Assembly: GCA_947166945.1 (NCBI GenBank)
Contig: CAMVGH010000007.1
Location: 1-47,129, forward strand
Length of the DNA stretch: 47,129 nt
DNA from: an uncultured Clostridia bacterium
GTDB taxonomy: Bacteria > Bacillota > Clostridia > Oscillospirales > Ruminococcaceae
Reading direction: 5' to 3'
In this document: piece by piece, positions 26,774 through 35,602 of the stretch
Layout of the letters: the number at the start of each line of letters is the position of its first letter
Position numbering within the stretch: position 1 is the stretch's first letter
Notes under the pieces: model-generated
What the model saw: the letters and a program-made list of their open reading frames with translations, nothing else
Told to the model about the DNA's origin: nothing
Database searches by the model: none
Program-made: the position numbers and the translations under genes

Positions 26774-28415
26774 ATGAAAAAATTTGTATGTGTATTACTT
26801 TCGTTGATTACAATGACATTAATGGCGGCAAGTTCGGCGGCTCTTTCAGCGAGCAGCAATATCCCGCTTGAAACTGCGTCGCTGAACAAGCTGCTCAATT
26901 CGTTCCGCACTGCTATAAAAAACGGCGATAAATATCTTTCCCTGAAAGAATATGATCTGTACGATGACAGCAGCCGTCTGACCTATTTCGGATTATATGA
27001 ACTGCTCGCCTACAATACAAAAGATATCGGAAGCTTTAAATATGACGATTACAACGAATCTTATATCTCCATAGAGCTTTCAACGGACTCAGGCTATATT
27101 ACCGGAGTTTATATTTCCTACGACGAGCATTATATGAATGAAGACGGTTCATGCAATACAGAACTGCTTAAAGATAGTTTCGGAGCGTTACCGCAAAGCC
27201 CTTTCCGTTGTAAAAAAAGGAATGACCGATGCCGAGAAAGCTCTTGCGTTATATGATTACCTGCTTACCATTACAGATTATCCCGGTTCGATAGGCGCAC
27301 ACGGAACAGAGAGTTATCCGGAGGATTCATACAAAGCATACGGTCTTCTGCGTGACGGCTTTTCTACCTGTCTTGCATATTCAAGGCTGTATGCCATACT
27401 GCTGAACGAGTCCGGGATCCCGGCGGTCACTGTCGGCAGCGATGATATGAACCATGAATGGGTCATGGTCTGCATAGACGGCGAATGGTATCACTGTGAC
27501 CCCACATGGGACGATTACCTTACCGAATACGGGGTTACGGCTTATTTTGAACCGAATAACGACGACTATGACCACGGGGCAGTTTCACACAGATATTTTC
27601 TTAAAAGTGACGAAGAATTTCAGGAACTTGAACATACCGACTGGGATACGTCATATACAGTAAACCCGGACAGGATATTTACCGCTCCGGGATCCGGTCC
27701 TTCGGGTAAATTCGATGATAAATTCTTCTCTGACAAAAATACGGATTTTCTGTGCTTTACCGCTATGAGCTGCATCAATGGAAACTGGTATTTCTGTGAT
27801 ATTATTTCAAATTCGGTTATATGTACTAAGATAGACGGAGAACCTGAGTATATTGCTCTTCCCGACGATTCCGAAAGTATCCGTTATTCGTTCCCGGACG
27901 GCAACGATCTTTATGTTTCGACCGATCGGAGCATATATAGAATGGATACCGTAAGCGACAGGTTTGAAAAGATCCTTGAGATCCCCCCTTCCGATAACAA
28001 GAACGAAAATGAATATACTACTTTCTCCGAGATGTCGGTACGCAACGATGAAATGATCATCACGACCGCTGATTATATCTATAACGATGACGAAGACGCT
28101 GAGGAAATCTTTACAGATACGGTCTTCTCAACCGAGACTTACCCCATGAACGAAGTAAGGAATATGAAAGCTGTCGCCGCTGAAAAAGAAGGACCTGTAT
28201 CCGCCAGACGTGACAGTACAGAGGAAAAAAAGCCTTCCGGATCTGAAGGAATTAAAAAGTTCTCTCCGGATACTCCGCTTCTGAATCAAAAAACCGACGA
28301 CCGTGCAGAACAGGTACGCTCTTCCTCGATCATATATGTAATAGTCGGAGCGATCGTTCTCTTAATAGCTGCTGCCGGTGTGATCGCAGCACTTATAATC
28401 AACAAACACAGATAA
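26774..28415 (+). pseudogene. Membrane-anchored transglutaminase-like protein, frameshifted
   Basis: Two overlapping frames together encode one protein. The first begins at ATG 26774 (GGGAGAG upstream) with a clear signal peptide, MKKFVCVLLSLITMTLMAAS, and runs out of frame near 27170. The second frame continues as IVSERYRKALSVVKKG into a transglutaminase-like core. That core has the Cys in FSTCLAYSRLYAILL, the His in DMNHEWVMV and the Asp in CDPTWDD. A low-complexity acidic region follows, then a C-terminal TM segment before the stop at 28415. One extra base in AAA at 27170-27172 would explain the break. It could be a real pseudogene, a recent mutation or a sequencing error. The substrate would be extracellular protein or peptidoglycan cross-links. 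Confidence 0.8.
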
Positions 28416-28429
28416 CAGGAGAATACGGT

Positions 28430-29059
28430 ATGAAAACACAGAAAAATATAACTGTAGTGATCGACGAAGCCGAGAACGAGACCAAAGTCCCGCTGATATT
28501 CCAGTCCATAGTGGAACTTGTACTCGGGGTCTTCATGATAATTTACCGTGATACGACCTCAAACATTCTGTTCATAGTTATAGGGGCGCTTATGGTCGCT
28601 TACGGAGTATTCGACCTTATCGCTTTTGTCACAAATAACCGCCCGTACAGCTTCAGACGCGGTCTTACTTCCGGAGTCCTTATCACAATTATCGGTGTTG
28701 CGTTCATTGTACAGGCAGAACAGCTCCAGAACCTCCTTGCTATAATCATCGGAGCGCTCATACTTATAGAAAGCATTGTGAACTGCCGCAGAGCTATGAT
28801 AATAAAGGCTTTCGGGTGGGACAAATGGTATATACTCTTTATTATATCACTGGTTGTTCTCATATTCGGTATCCTTATCTGCATTTACCCTCATCTATTC
28901 GGAGAAGTTATATCACTGATAATGGGTATCGGCATAATTCTCGAAGCGCTTATTGATATTTTTGCCATAGTCGGAATGTCAATATTCCGCGGAAGAGCCA
29001 AGCGTGAGCATGGAGACAATACAAACGAGACATCAATAATTGATGTTTCGTCAAAATGA
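28430..29059 (+). CDS. DUF308 (HdeD-like) integral membrane protein
   Basis: A 209-residue protein with about six hydrophobic segments arranged in pairs, typical of DUF308. The repeat pattern of LVLGVFMIIYRDTTSNILF, IITIIGVAFIVQAEQLQ and ILICIYPHLFGEVISL fits the two-helix repeat of this family. The N-terminus is cytoplasmic and polar. It follows the transglutaminase-like gene by 14 bases and probably shares its transcript. In enterobacteria HdeD is linked to acid stress; a role here is unknown. Confidence 0.8.
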   Translation: MKTQKNITVVIDEAENETKVPLIFQSIVELVLGVFMIIYRDTTSNILFIVIGALMVAYGVFDLIAFVTNNRPYSFRRGLTSGVLITIIGVAFIVQAEQLQNLLAIIIGALILIESIVNCRRAMIIKAFGWDKWYILFIISLVVLIFGILICIYPHLFGEVISLIMGIGIILEALIDIFAIVGMSIFRGRAKREHGDNTNETSIIDVSSK

Positions 29060-29149
29060 CGGATATTTTCAACGATAATCTTCATTTCTTTCACATAGTT
29101 TTCACAATTGTATGTTATCATACAAGATGAAAGGAACGGTGATGTACCA

Positions 29150-29314
29150 ATGAATTCAATAAAACGCTTCAGGAACCTTATATCTGTTCTGATGCTTTAT
29201 GCCGCAAATATCATTGTTCCCGAAAAGAAAAAGCCTGTTGTCTATACCACGGTCGATGTGAAAAAACGGATCACAGGTAAAGATACTTTGCGACTGACCA
29301 CTGCCGATAAATAA
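29150..29314 (+). CDS. Small hypothetical protein (54 residues)
   Basis: Unrecognised. The frame extends to 29108, but GGTGAT, complementary to 16S rRNA, lies 6 bases before ATG 29150. It encodes a basic N-terminus (MNSIKRFRN), one short hydrophobic segment (LISVLMLYAANIIV) and a charged, Thr-rich tail. A clean terminator follows the stop, which supports it as a real gene. Start and function are uncertain. Confidence 0.45.
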   Translation: MNSIKRFRNLISVLMLYAANIIVPEKKKPVVYTTVDVKKRITGKDTLRLTTADK

Positions 29315-29319
29315 TTTTC

Positions 29320-29355
29320 AGCCCGGACATACTGAATGTCCGGGCTTTGATTATA
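29320..29355. terminator. Bidirectional terminator
   Basis: A perfect 11-bp stem, AGCCCGGACAT (29320-29330) with ATGTCCGGGCT (29336-29346) and an ACTGA loop, T-rich on both sides. It separates the small ORF from convergent spoIVA. Confidence 0.8.
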
Positions 29356-30826
29356 ATATAATGCAGATCAGTCCGCCGCAGCCTTCGTTGATAATACGTT
29401 CTATCGTCTCCCTGAGCTTTCCGCGGGCATCGGTAGGCATTCTGTAAAGTTTGTTCCGCAATCCTTCATTTACAAGTTCATGCAGCGATTTTCCGAAAAT
29501 ATTGCTCTCCCAGAGCTTTATCGGGTCTTCTTCAAACTCATTGAGCAGATATCGGATAAGTTCCTCGCTTTGCCGCTCCGAACCGACTATCGGAGACACC
29601 TCGGTCTCAATATCAGCAGCCATCATGTGAATTGACGGCGCGTGTGCGCGGAGTCTGACGCCATACTTTCCTCCCTGCTTGACTATCTCCGGTTCTTCAA
29701 GACTGAGTTCACCGAGTTCAGGCATCACAATGCCATACCCTGTTGCCTGTACTTCATCAAGGGCGTTTTTGACTTTCTCGAATTTTTTCTTTACAGACGC
29801 AAGCTCGATCATACACGGCATAAGATCACCCTCATCATGCAGATCAAGCCCTGTAGCTTCCCCGAGAATCTTATAGAACAACTCATTTTTCAGAGCTATG
29901 TTTATATATCCGGAGCCTTTTCCGAGGTCTATTTCTTCAATTCCGCAGTCATCTATATACTCGGATCCTGTTATCCCCTTTATGATGTTCCTGATCTCAC
30001 CGACAGAGTTTATTCCTTCTGCCGATTCCTTTATCACGGAGAATATCTCACGTTTGAGCCAATGTTCCTTTTCAAGAGCATTCAGCCATTTCGGTATCCT
30101 GAAACAGATCTCCCTTACAGGGAACTGTAACAGTATCTCGGTAAGTATATCCTTGACTTCCTTCTCCCCTATCTCGGTGCAGTTCAGCGGGATCACAGGC
30201 TTTCCGTATTCTTCGGACATTTTTGCGGCAAGCGCACGGCTCTCTTCACTTTCCGGGTCACGGCAGTTGAGTATCACAGCAAATGGTTTGTGGATATTGT
30301 TCAGCTCGTCGATCACACGCCGCTCAGCTTCCTCATATTCTTCACGCGGAATATCGGTTATACTGCCGTCCGTGGTAATAACAAGACCTATGGTACTGTG
30401 TTCATTGATAACTTTCTGAGTACCTACTTCCGCTGCCATATTGAATGGTATCTCGGTATCGAACCACGGGGTCATGACCATTCTCGGCTGTTCATTCTCA
30501 ATATAGCCGATAGCACTCGGAACTATGTACCCTACGCAGTCTATAAGGCGAACATTCATGTAGGTGTTGTCGTCGAGATGCACCGACACGGAATCCTCCG
30601 GCACGAACTTCGGTTCAGTGGTCATTATCGTCCGCCCCGCAGCTGACTGCGGCAACTCATCGACGGCACGTTCACGGCGGAAAGAACTGTCGATATTCGG
30701 TATGACTATGGTCTGCATAAATTTGCTTATAAATGTGGATTTGCCCGAACGCACCGGTCCCACGATCCCGATATAGATATTCCCGTCCGTTCTCTCGGAA
30801 ATATCGTGATATATTGATCTGTTCAT
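29351..30826 (-). CDS. spoIVA: Stage IV sporulation protein A (spore coat ATPase)
   Basis: A 491-residue ATPase that polymerises on the forespore surface and forms the base layer of the spore coat. The Walker A loop GPVRSGKS lies at residues 23-30. The Walker B/sensor region VRLIDCVGYIVP and the C-terminal GGLICIIL tail are hallmarks. Length equals Bacillus SpoIVA. The frame runs further, but ATG 30826 is supported by GAAAGGAAG and by MNRSIYHDISERTDGNIYIG at the conserved N-terminus. The neighbouring upstream gene encodes a SipL-like partner. Confidence 0.97.
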   Translation of the reverse strand: MNRSIYHDISERTDGNIYIGIVGPVRSGKSTFISKFMQTIVIPNIDSSFRRERAVDELPQSAAGRTIMTTEPKFVPEDSVSVHLDDNTYMNVRLIDCVGYIVPSAIGYIENEQPRMVMTPWFDTEIPFNMAAEVGTQKVINEHSTIGLVITTDGSITDIPREEYEEAERRVIDELNNIHKPFAVILNCRDPESEESRALAAKMSEEYGKPVIPLNCTEIGEKEVKDILTEILLQFPVREICFRIPKWLNALEKEHWLKREIFSVIKESAEGINSVGEIRNIIKGITGSEYIDDCGIEEIDLGKGSGYINIALKNELFYKILGEATGLDLHDEGDLMPCMIELASVKKKFEKVKNALDEVQATGYGIVMPELGELSLEEPEIVKQGGKYGVRLRAHAPSIHMMAADIETEVSPIVGSERQSEELIRYLLNEFEEDPIKLWESNIFGKSLHELVNEGLRNKLYRMPTDARGKLRETIERIINEGCGGLICIIL

Positions 30827-30860
30827 TATATCTTCCTTTCGTATCAATGATTAATATTTG

Positions 30861-32405
30861 TCACACAATAGGGATAAGTACCATACCGGAGACACTGTCT
30901 GTTTCACTGTCAAGATCATTCTCGGCAATTATTGCCGCAGCCGATGTATTGTATCTTTTCGAGATATCCCAGACCTTTTCATTTCCGTCCGCGAAATAGA
31001 GCCGCAGAGCGTATTCGGTATCGGTTTTCTTGGGGCTGTCTTCGTTGACTGTTATCTCGTTTACAGCATTTATGGTTATTACTCTTCCCACAAGGCCGCT
31101 GATATTTACCTGCGCTCTGATCTCCGCAGAATTATCCCCTGTGATCCCGAAGCTGATACCTGTGACCGATGAATCCGGGAGCGAAATAAAACTTTCATCA
31201 GAAGCTATATCCGTATCCGCTTCTATGCTGTCAGTCTTGTCAAGTACTATCGGCATACCGTCTTCCGCAGCACCTATGATACGATAGTTGAGCCTTATAC
31301 TAAGCCTGGTCTTGTCATTGTCGTCGGTCGCCGGGGTTATACCGACAACCTCACAGCAGGCGTCATAGATTTTCGCAATAGCTCCGTCGGTATATTCAAT
31401 ATCAGTTCTCACCGGGTATTGAAGTGAGACAAGCCGCGGCAATCCGTCAATTCTGACAGGTGTGACCGTATATGATGTTTCATATTTTGTCGAGTACAGA
31501 TCGTTCACAAGCTTTATCTGAACTTCTTTATACGCACACACCTTACAGTCAACGGTGATCTCACAGCCGAAGGCACGGTTCTCGCCGCTGTCGTCCTGCC
31601 TGATCTCAAGGGAGAAATCCATAACATCAAGGTCCGCGAATGTATTGTAGGAATCATTCACTCCGACAAGATCTATTATCCTGCTGAGTGGAACGGAAGC
31701 TTCCATTGATTCTGCGGCAGTTTCACCGGAGCTGTTTTTTATAAGGTATAACGCCCTGATCTTTGCGTCACCTTTGACTACAACTTTATCGGTTATTATT
31801 TTTGTGTCTGTCACGGTGGCTGTACACTCCGAAGAAAGAATTGAGATTATACCTCCTCCTGCCCCCGTCTCTATATCCTCACGTACTATATATTGAGTGC
31901 CGCCATATAGTCTGTCTTCACAGATACTGACATTTTCCGTGCTTACTTCTGTACCCATTCCCTGCGCACCGCAGAGGAGCTGGGTTTCATATACGCCGCT
32001 CACCTTGATCTTCAGTGTCACAGCTCCGCGTATGTCGAGTTTCCTTCCGCTGACTGCTCTTGCGGTACAATAATCAGCAGTCGGGAATATGCTTACCTGC
32101 GGTTCACGTATCTCTCGTGAGAGATCGATCGTCTTGGAATATGTGTACCGCTGATCCACTACATTGATGTCACTGCTGCCGTCAGAAAGATACAGCACTT
32201 TGACATATACCACTCCGTCTATGAACAGTTTGTTGTCAGAGACGCTGTATGATACTACCCGCGGCGTAAGAGTGCATTTCAGCAGTTTGAACACGTCCGG
32301 GTAATAATCAGGCAGCACATACTCAAGTTCTACTCCCTGTTCCGTCTGCCCGTCATAAACAGTTTCCGTGAGCAATACCGGCTCTTTATCAAGTTTAAGT
32401 TCCAT
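30861..32405 (-). CDS. SPOCS (DUF3794) and LysM domain protein, SipL-like
   Basis: A 514-residue protein with repeated SPOCS (DUF3794) regions (about 10-160, 165-300 and 300-430) and a C-terminal LysM domain (about 465-514, ending in WDISKRYNTSAAAIIAENDL and MVLIPIV). In Clostridioides difficile SipL has this architecture and binds SpoIVA through the LysM domain to anchor the coat. Here the gene lies 34 bases upstream of spoIVA in the same transcript. The start at 32405 is supported by GGAGGT; the longer frame is not. The assignment to SipL rests on domain order and context. Confidence 0.88.
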   Translation of the reverse strand: MELKLDKEPVLLTETVYDGQTEQGVELEYVLPDYYPDVFKLLKCTLTPRVVSYSVSDNKLFIDGVVYVKVLYLSDGSSDINVVDQRYTYSKTIDLSREIREPQVSIFPTADYCTARAVSGRKLDIRGAVTLKIKVSGVYETQLLCGAQGMGTEVSTENVSICEDRLYGGTQYIVREDIETGAGGGIISILSSECTATVTDTKIITDKVVVKGDAKIRALYLIKNSSGETAAESMEASVPLSRIIDLVGVNDSYNTFADLDVMDFSLEIRQDDSGENRAFGCEITVDCKVCAYKEVQIKLVNDLYSTKYETSYTVTPVRIDGLPRLVSLQYPVRTDIEYTDGAIAKIYDACCEVVGITPATDDNDKTRLSIRLNYRIIGAAEDGMPIVLDKTDSIEADTDIASDESFISLPDSSVTGISFGITGDNSAEIRAQVNISGLVGRVITINAVNEITVNEDSPKKTDTEYALRLYFADGNEKVWDISKRYNTSAAAIIAENDLDSETDSVSGMVLIPIV

Positions 32406-32471
32406 AGTGTACCTCCGTTCAATTCCGGCATGAGTCTTTCCGTCAATGACTGAACATGCCCTGTCAAAGAA

Positions 32472-32500
32472 AATATATTCATATATTGTACTTGTTATGA
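32472..32500 (-). promoter_or_regulatory. Possible mother-cell sigma-E promoter for the sipL-like/spoIVA pair
   Basis: Minus-strand TCATAAC (32494-32500), a 14-base spacer and AATATATT (32472-32479). This agrees partly with the sigma-E pattern (-35 ATA core, -10 CATACAnT). The match is weak and position is the main support. Confidence 0.3.
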
Positions 32501-32554
32501 CAAGCACTTATAATTTCTTTTACACGTTCTTTTAGTTATACATTAAAACCATGA

Positions 32555-32583
32555 TTGACAAAAAAACAATAACATAGTACAAT
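32555..32583 (+). promoter_or_regulatory. Sigma-A promoter of the broken prepilin gene
   Basis: TTGACA (32555-32560), a 17-base spacer and TACAAT (32578-32583). AGGAGGGAG then precedes ATG 32614. The expression signals remain although the gene is damaged. Confidence 0.75.
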
Positions 32584-32613
32584 ATAGCCAAGAATAATAG
32601 AGGAGGGAGCAAT

Positions 32614-32825
32614 ATGAACGTTAAATATAACCAAAAAGGGTTTACTCTTGTTGAACTGATCGTTGTCATTGCAATGAAAACGGACCAAATACCGACCGCT
32701 GGCTTGTAGGATACAGGAAAGACAATCCTAATCTGATAGAGATTTGGGCCGGTTCTTCTTGCGGATCCGGCGGCAGCGGTGCATATTGCCGGATCTATCC
32801 TGAGCCTTGTGACGATTATAAATAA
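32614..32825 (+). pseudogene. Type IV prepilin-like gene with internal deletion
   Basis: The reading frame starts with a class III signal peptide, KGFTLVELIVVIA, cut before Phe by prepilin peptidase. After that it runs for only 11 more residues to TAG at 32707. Just after VVIA the other frame opens (ENGPNTDRWLVGYRKD onward). It encodes a plausible 49-residue pilin C-terminal piece with two Cys pairs-worth of loops (SSCGSGG, YCRIYPEPCDDYK) ending at TAA 32825. The middle of the gene, probably most of the helix and core, appears to have been deleted out of frame. Promoter, ribosome binding site and terminator are intact. The remaining 31-residue peptide would be a signal-bearing fragment. Confidence 0.7.
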
Positions 32826-32834
32826 TATAAAAAA

Positions 32835-32876
32835 ACCGGCTAAAGAAGTAATTTCTTCTTAGCCGGTCCTTTTTTG
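32835..32876. terminator. Bidirectional terminator after the prepilin remnant
   Basis: ACCGGCTA plus AGAAG (32835-32848, one bulged A) pairs with CTTCT plus TAGCCGGT (32855-32867). T runs follow on both strands. It serves the convergent prepilin and diguanylate cyclase genes. Confidence 0.85.
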
Positions 32877-32889
32877 TTATTCTTATCTC

Positions 32890-34620
32890 TTATCTGATCA
32901 CGGCTTCCTCCGCCGTTCGCGCATATCGGGCTTTCAGCATCTTCTTATTGCTGTACATACGGTCATCAGCCATTTTATGTACTTCCCGCAGCGTCATATT
33001 CTCCGTCTTGCCGCCTTCGTAATATGCAACACCATGTGCAATGCGGAGATCGAATGGACGATCCGGATTATCATTGAATTTATCTATCAGCTTGTTAAAC
33101 TTGTATATAGCTTCTTCACAGACTATCGGCGCGTGATCGCCCGTAAGCAGTGCTACAAACTCGTCGCCGCCGGTACGGTAGCACGTTCCCGCGATACCGA
33201 ATGACTGGTTTATGATATTTGCAGCAGTCTTGATAAGAAGATCGCCTGCCTCATGCCCCTTTGAGTCATTGATGACTTTCAGGTTATTTACATCAAACTG
33301 TATTATTCCGATAAACCTGAAATTCTCCTTGCGTGCTTCCAGATCATCAAATTTTGCCTTGAAAGCAGCGGAATTTCCTATACCGGTATTGGCGTCGGTG
33401 AATGCTATCTTTCCGATCCTGCCTGCCTGAATACCGAGCTTTATCATCTCAAGTATTTCATCAAACAGCGCTATGACTGTTGTCGTTGCAATGAACAGAA
33501 GTCCTAAAGAGGTGAATATCATTTCGCTGCTGCCAAAGGACCAGCCATAGTACATTCCTATGTCTATCAGCCCGAACAGTATAAAAGTAAGGGCAGCTAT
33601 ATAGTCAAGTTTTTTTCTCGGAAGATTTGTCCAGTGCAGCTTGACCATGAAAACAAGCATCTCCACAGCAACCAGTATCCCCGCGGCGGTCATTATGATA
33701 TGTATTATCAGTCCGAGCGATGCCCCCACCGCGATACCGGTAACACCAAGTACAAATATAATGACAACGAAAACCGACGACGCAATTCCTGCTATCTTCA
33801 GGGGATAGTAATGCTCGACTGCGTAGAAAGAATCTACAAACGCGATAAACGCGGGGATACAAGCGGCAAGATTGATCCTTGAAGCGTTTTCGATAAATAC
33901 AGGGTTCTTTATAATTGCATAAGCCCACGCTGTATCAAGCATCAGACTGTTTGCCATAAACACCAGAAAAAAGCCGAAATAGATAGAAGACATATAATTG
34001 CGGAGTTTCTTGTGGGTAAATATCCCCAGCAGCACAAGTCCGACACCGAGTATGAAGAATAACTCCCCGAGTATAAGCGGGAAAATGCTCTCCACCATAA
34101 GTTCTTTCAGTATTGTTATGCCGGAACCGAGCAAGATACGGTTCACTCTCAGACCTATCGCGTATTCAGTCTTGAATATCTCCAGGCGCAGTTGTTTTCC
34201 GTTGGACGACATAGGGATATCAGCGAATATATAGTTCTCAAACCCGGGCAGATTGTTGACTCTGCCGTTTTCAGCGGTTATATGCACCGGTTCATCTTCA
34301 ATATATACATTTATCACCAGATTGCGGCTGTGAAGAAGCATCATCTCCCCGTTTTCCACATTCTCTATCTTTTTAGTCAATATATATGGTACATCGGTAC
34401 TCAGATTGTTTTCGTTGATCGAAAATTCGTTGATCCTGATATGTACGCCGTTTTCAAGCTCCCACCCATCAGAATAATCGACGGTGGATAAGTCGTCCAT
34501 ACTGTTTTTCAGATCACTGGTCTGGGTAAGAGAGATAACACCGGATAATATAACAAAAACAAGTACAACAATAAGGCATATAACGATCAGGATATCAAAT
34601 TTAAATGCCTCTTTTCTCAA
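32890..34620 (-). CDS. Membrane diguanylate cyclase (7TM-type sensor plus GGDEF)
   Basis: A 576-residue protein predicted to make cyclic di-GMP. One N-terminal TM segment is followed by an extracytoplasmic domain of about 150 residues, then about seven TM segments (around 180-390), and a C-terminal GGDEF domain. The active site TGGDEFVALL is intact (near residue 484), and FDVNNLKVINDSKGHEAGD precedes it. No RxxD inhibitory site is seen five residues upstream. The start is TTG at 34620, chosen because GGAGGGG lies 6 bases before it; no ATG is available nearby. It has its own promoter. With the EAL enzyme at 8895 it gives both arms of c-di-GMP turnover in this window. Confidence 0.88.
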   Translation of the reverse strand: MRKEAFKFDILIVICLIVVLVFVILSGVISLTQTSDLKNSMDDLSTVDYSDGWELENGVHIRINEFSINENNLSTDVPYILTKKIENVENGEMMLLHSRNLVINVYIEDEPVHITAENGRVNNLPGFENYIFADIPMSSNGKQLRLEIFKTEYAIGLRVNRILLGSGITILKELMVESIFPLILGELFFILGVGLVLLGIFTHKKLRNYMSSIYFGFFLVFMANSLMLDTAWAYAIIKNPVFIENASRINLAACIPAFIAFVDSFYAVEHYYPLKIAGIASSVFVVIIFVLGVTGIAVGASLGLIIHIIMTAAGILVAVEMLVFMVKLHWTNLPRKKLDYIAALTFILFGLIDIGMYYGWSFGSSEMIFTSLGLLFIATTTVIALFDEILEMIKLGIQAGRIGKIAFTDANTGIGNSAAFKAKFDDLEARKENFRFIGIIQFDVNNLKVINDSKGHEAGDLLIKTAANIINQSFGIAGTCYRTGGDEFVALLTGDHAPIVCEEAIYKFNKLIDKFNDNPDRPFDLRIAHGVAYYEGGKTENMTLREVHKMADDRMYSNKKMLKARYARTAEEAVIR

Positions 34621-34670
34621 AATATACCCCTCCAGTTCAAGCAAGGACTATATATACTTATACAATTATT

Positions 34671-34699
34671 ATTGTAGCACATCACACAATTATTTGCAA
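34671..34699 (-). promoter_or_regulatory. Promoter for the diguanylate cyclase gene
   Basis: Minus-strand TTGCAA (34694-34699), a 17-base spacer and TACAAT (34671-34676), about 50 bases before the TTG start. Confidence 0.7.
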
Positions 34700-34778
34700 G
34701 CTTTTATATGAAATTTAGCACACGGCACTAATACAAAGCAATTATTTTATTGATTTTCAACAAAAAACAGTATGGATT

Positions 34779-35435
34779 TTATTCCATACTGCCCGAAACT
34801 ATTTTATATATTTTTCCCGGTTCGTCACATATATAGACCGCGCCGTTATCTCTTAATTCATCTTCTTTTCTGAATCCCCACAGTACCCCTGCCGAAACAA
34901 GGCCGGCATTCTTCGCTGTCTGCATATCAACTCCGCTGTCTCCGACATACAGGATCTCATTTTTCGGGGCGCCAAGTTCGAGGACAGCCTTGTTTACGAT
35001 CTGTGGATCCGGTTTATGAGGAACTCCCGGGACACTTCCGTAAACCGAAGATATCTTCTCACCGAAATACCGTCGTATCAGTTCTCCGGCAAATATATGA
35101 TCCTTATTTGTGATGACAGCCGTAGATATACCTTTGTCATACAACTTCCCGATAAGTTCCGGAATTCCCTCATACGGTCTTGTCATATCCTCGCTGTGCA
35201 CACCGTAATACTCCGCGAACAACGAGTGTGTTTTCTCACGCAGCGCTTCATCGCTGCCTTCGGGAAGTATCCGTTCTATCAGTTTTGGTATCCCGTTTCC
35301 GACGAAATATTTGTAACGTTCAACAGGATAAGGCTCAAAGCCCTGCTTCACAAGCGCGTAATTCCCTGCTGCCGCAAGATCGTCGATCGTATTCAGCAAG
35401 GTACCGTCAAGGTCAAAAAATACATATCTGAACAT
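34779..35435 (-). CDS. HAD hydrolase, phosphoglycolate-phosphatase-like
   Basis: A 218-residue haloacid dehalogenase superfamily phosphatase, subfamily IA. The nucleophile motif DLDGTLLNT lies at residues 8-16. VITNKD carries motif II, KPDPQIVNKA the motif III lysine, and YVGDSGVDMQTAKNAG the motif IV acids. The helical cap lies between residues 16 and 80. GGAGG precedes the ATG. Similar proteins are annotated Gph, but many act on other small phosphates, so the substrate stays open. Its upstream region overlaps the divergent promoter at 35458-35486. Confidence 0.88.
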   Translation of the reverse strand: MFRYVFFDLDGTLLNTIDDLAAAGNYALVKQGFEPYPVERYKYFVGNGIPKLIERILPEGSDEALREKTHSLFAEYYGVHSEDMTRPYEGIPELIGKLYDKGISTAVITNKDHIFAGELIRRYFGEKISSVYGSVPGVPHKPDPQIVNKAVLELGAPKNEILYVGDSGVDMQTAKNAGLVSAGVLWGFRKEDELRDNGAVYICDEPGKIYKIVSGSME

Positions 35436-35457
35436 TTTTCCTCCGCCGCGGGAAAGC

Positions 35458-35486
35458 TTGACTTTCTCCGCTCTGTGTAATATAAT
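35458..35486 (+). promoter_or_regulatory. Sigma-A promoter facing the cloverleaf element and the RlmA-type gene
   Basis: TTGACT (35458-35463), a 17-base spacer and TATAAT (35481-35486). Transcription would start near 35493, inside the first arm of the palindromic element, and continue toward the methyltransferase gene at 35780. Confidence 0.75.
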
Positions 35487-35487
35487 A

Positions 35488-35597
35488 AATGTGTCCTCAA
35501 TAACTGCCTTTTGGCAGTTATTGGCTGAAAATCTGCAAAACAGATTTTCAGATGTTGTTTAAATGCGCCTGCGGTGCATTTAAACAACGGACACATT
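35488..35597. repeat. Cloverleaf-like palindromic module 1
   Basis: An outer 9-bp stem AATGTGTCC / GGACACATT (35488-35496 and 35589-35597) encloses three tight hairpins. A: AATAACTGCC / GGCAGTTATT, TTTT loop (35499-35522). B: CTGAAAATCTG / CAGATTTTCAG (35525-35551). C: GTTGTTTAAATGC / GCATTTAAACAAC, extendable by GCC/GGT to a TGC loop (35554-35588). Arms are separated by 0-2 bases. No coding frame or T-tracts explain it. It could be a structured RNA, a DNA cruciform-prone element or a miniature mobile palindrome. Confidence 0.85.
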
Positions 35598-35602
35598 CCT
35601 TG

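Noticed and set aside
29060-29149. Promoter with TTCACA and TATCAT before the small ORF
   Set aside because: Spacing between candidate boxes is 9 or 20 bases, outside the usable range.
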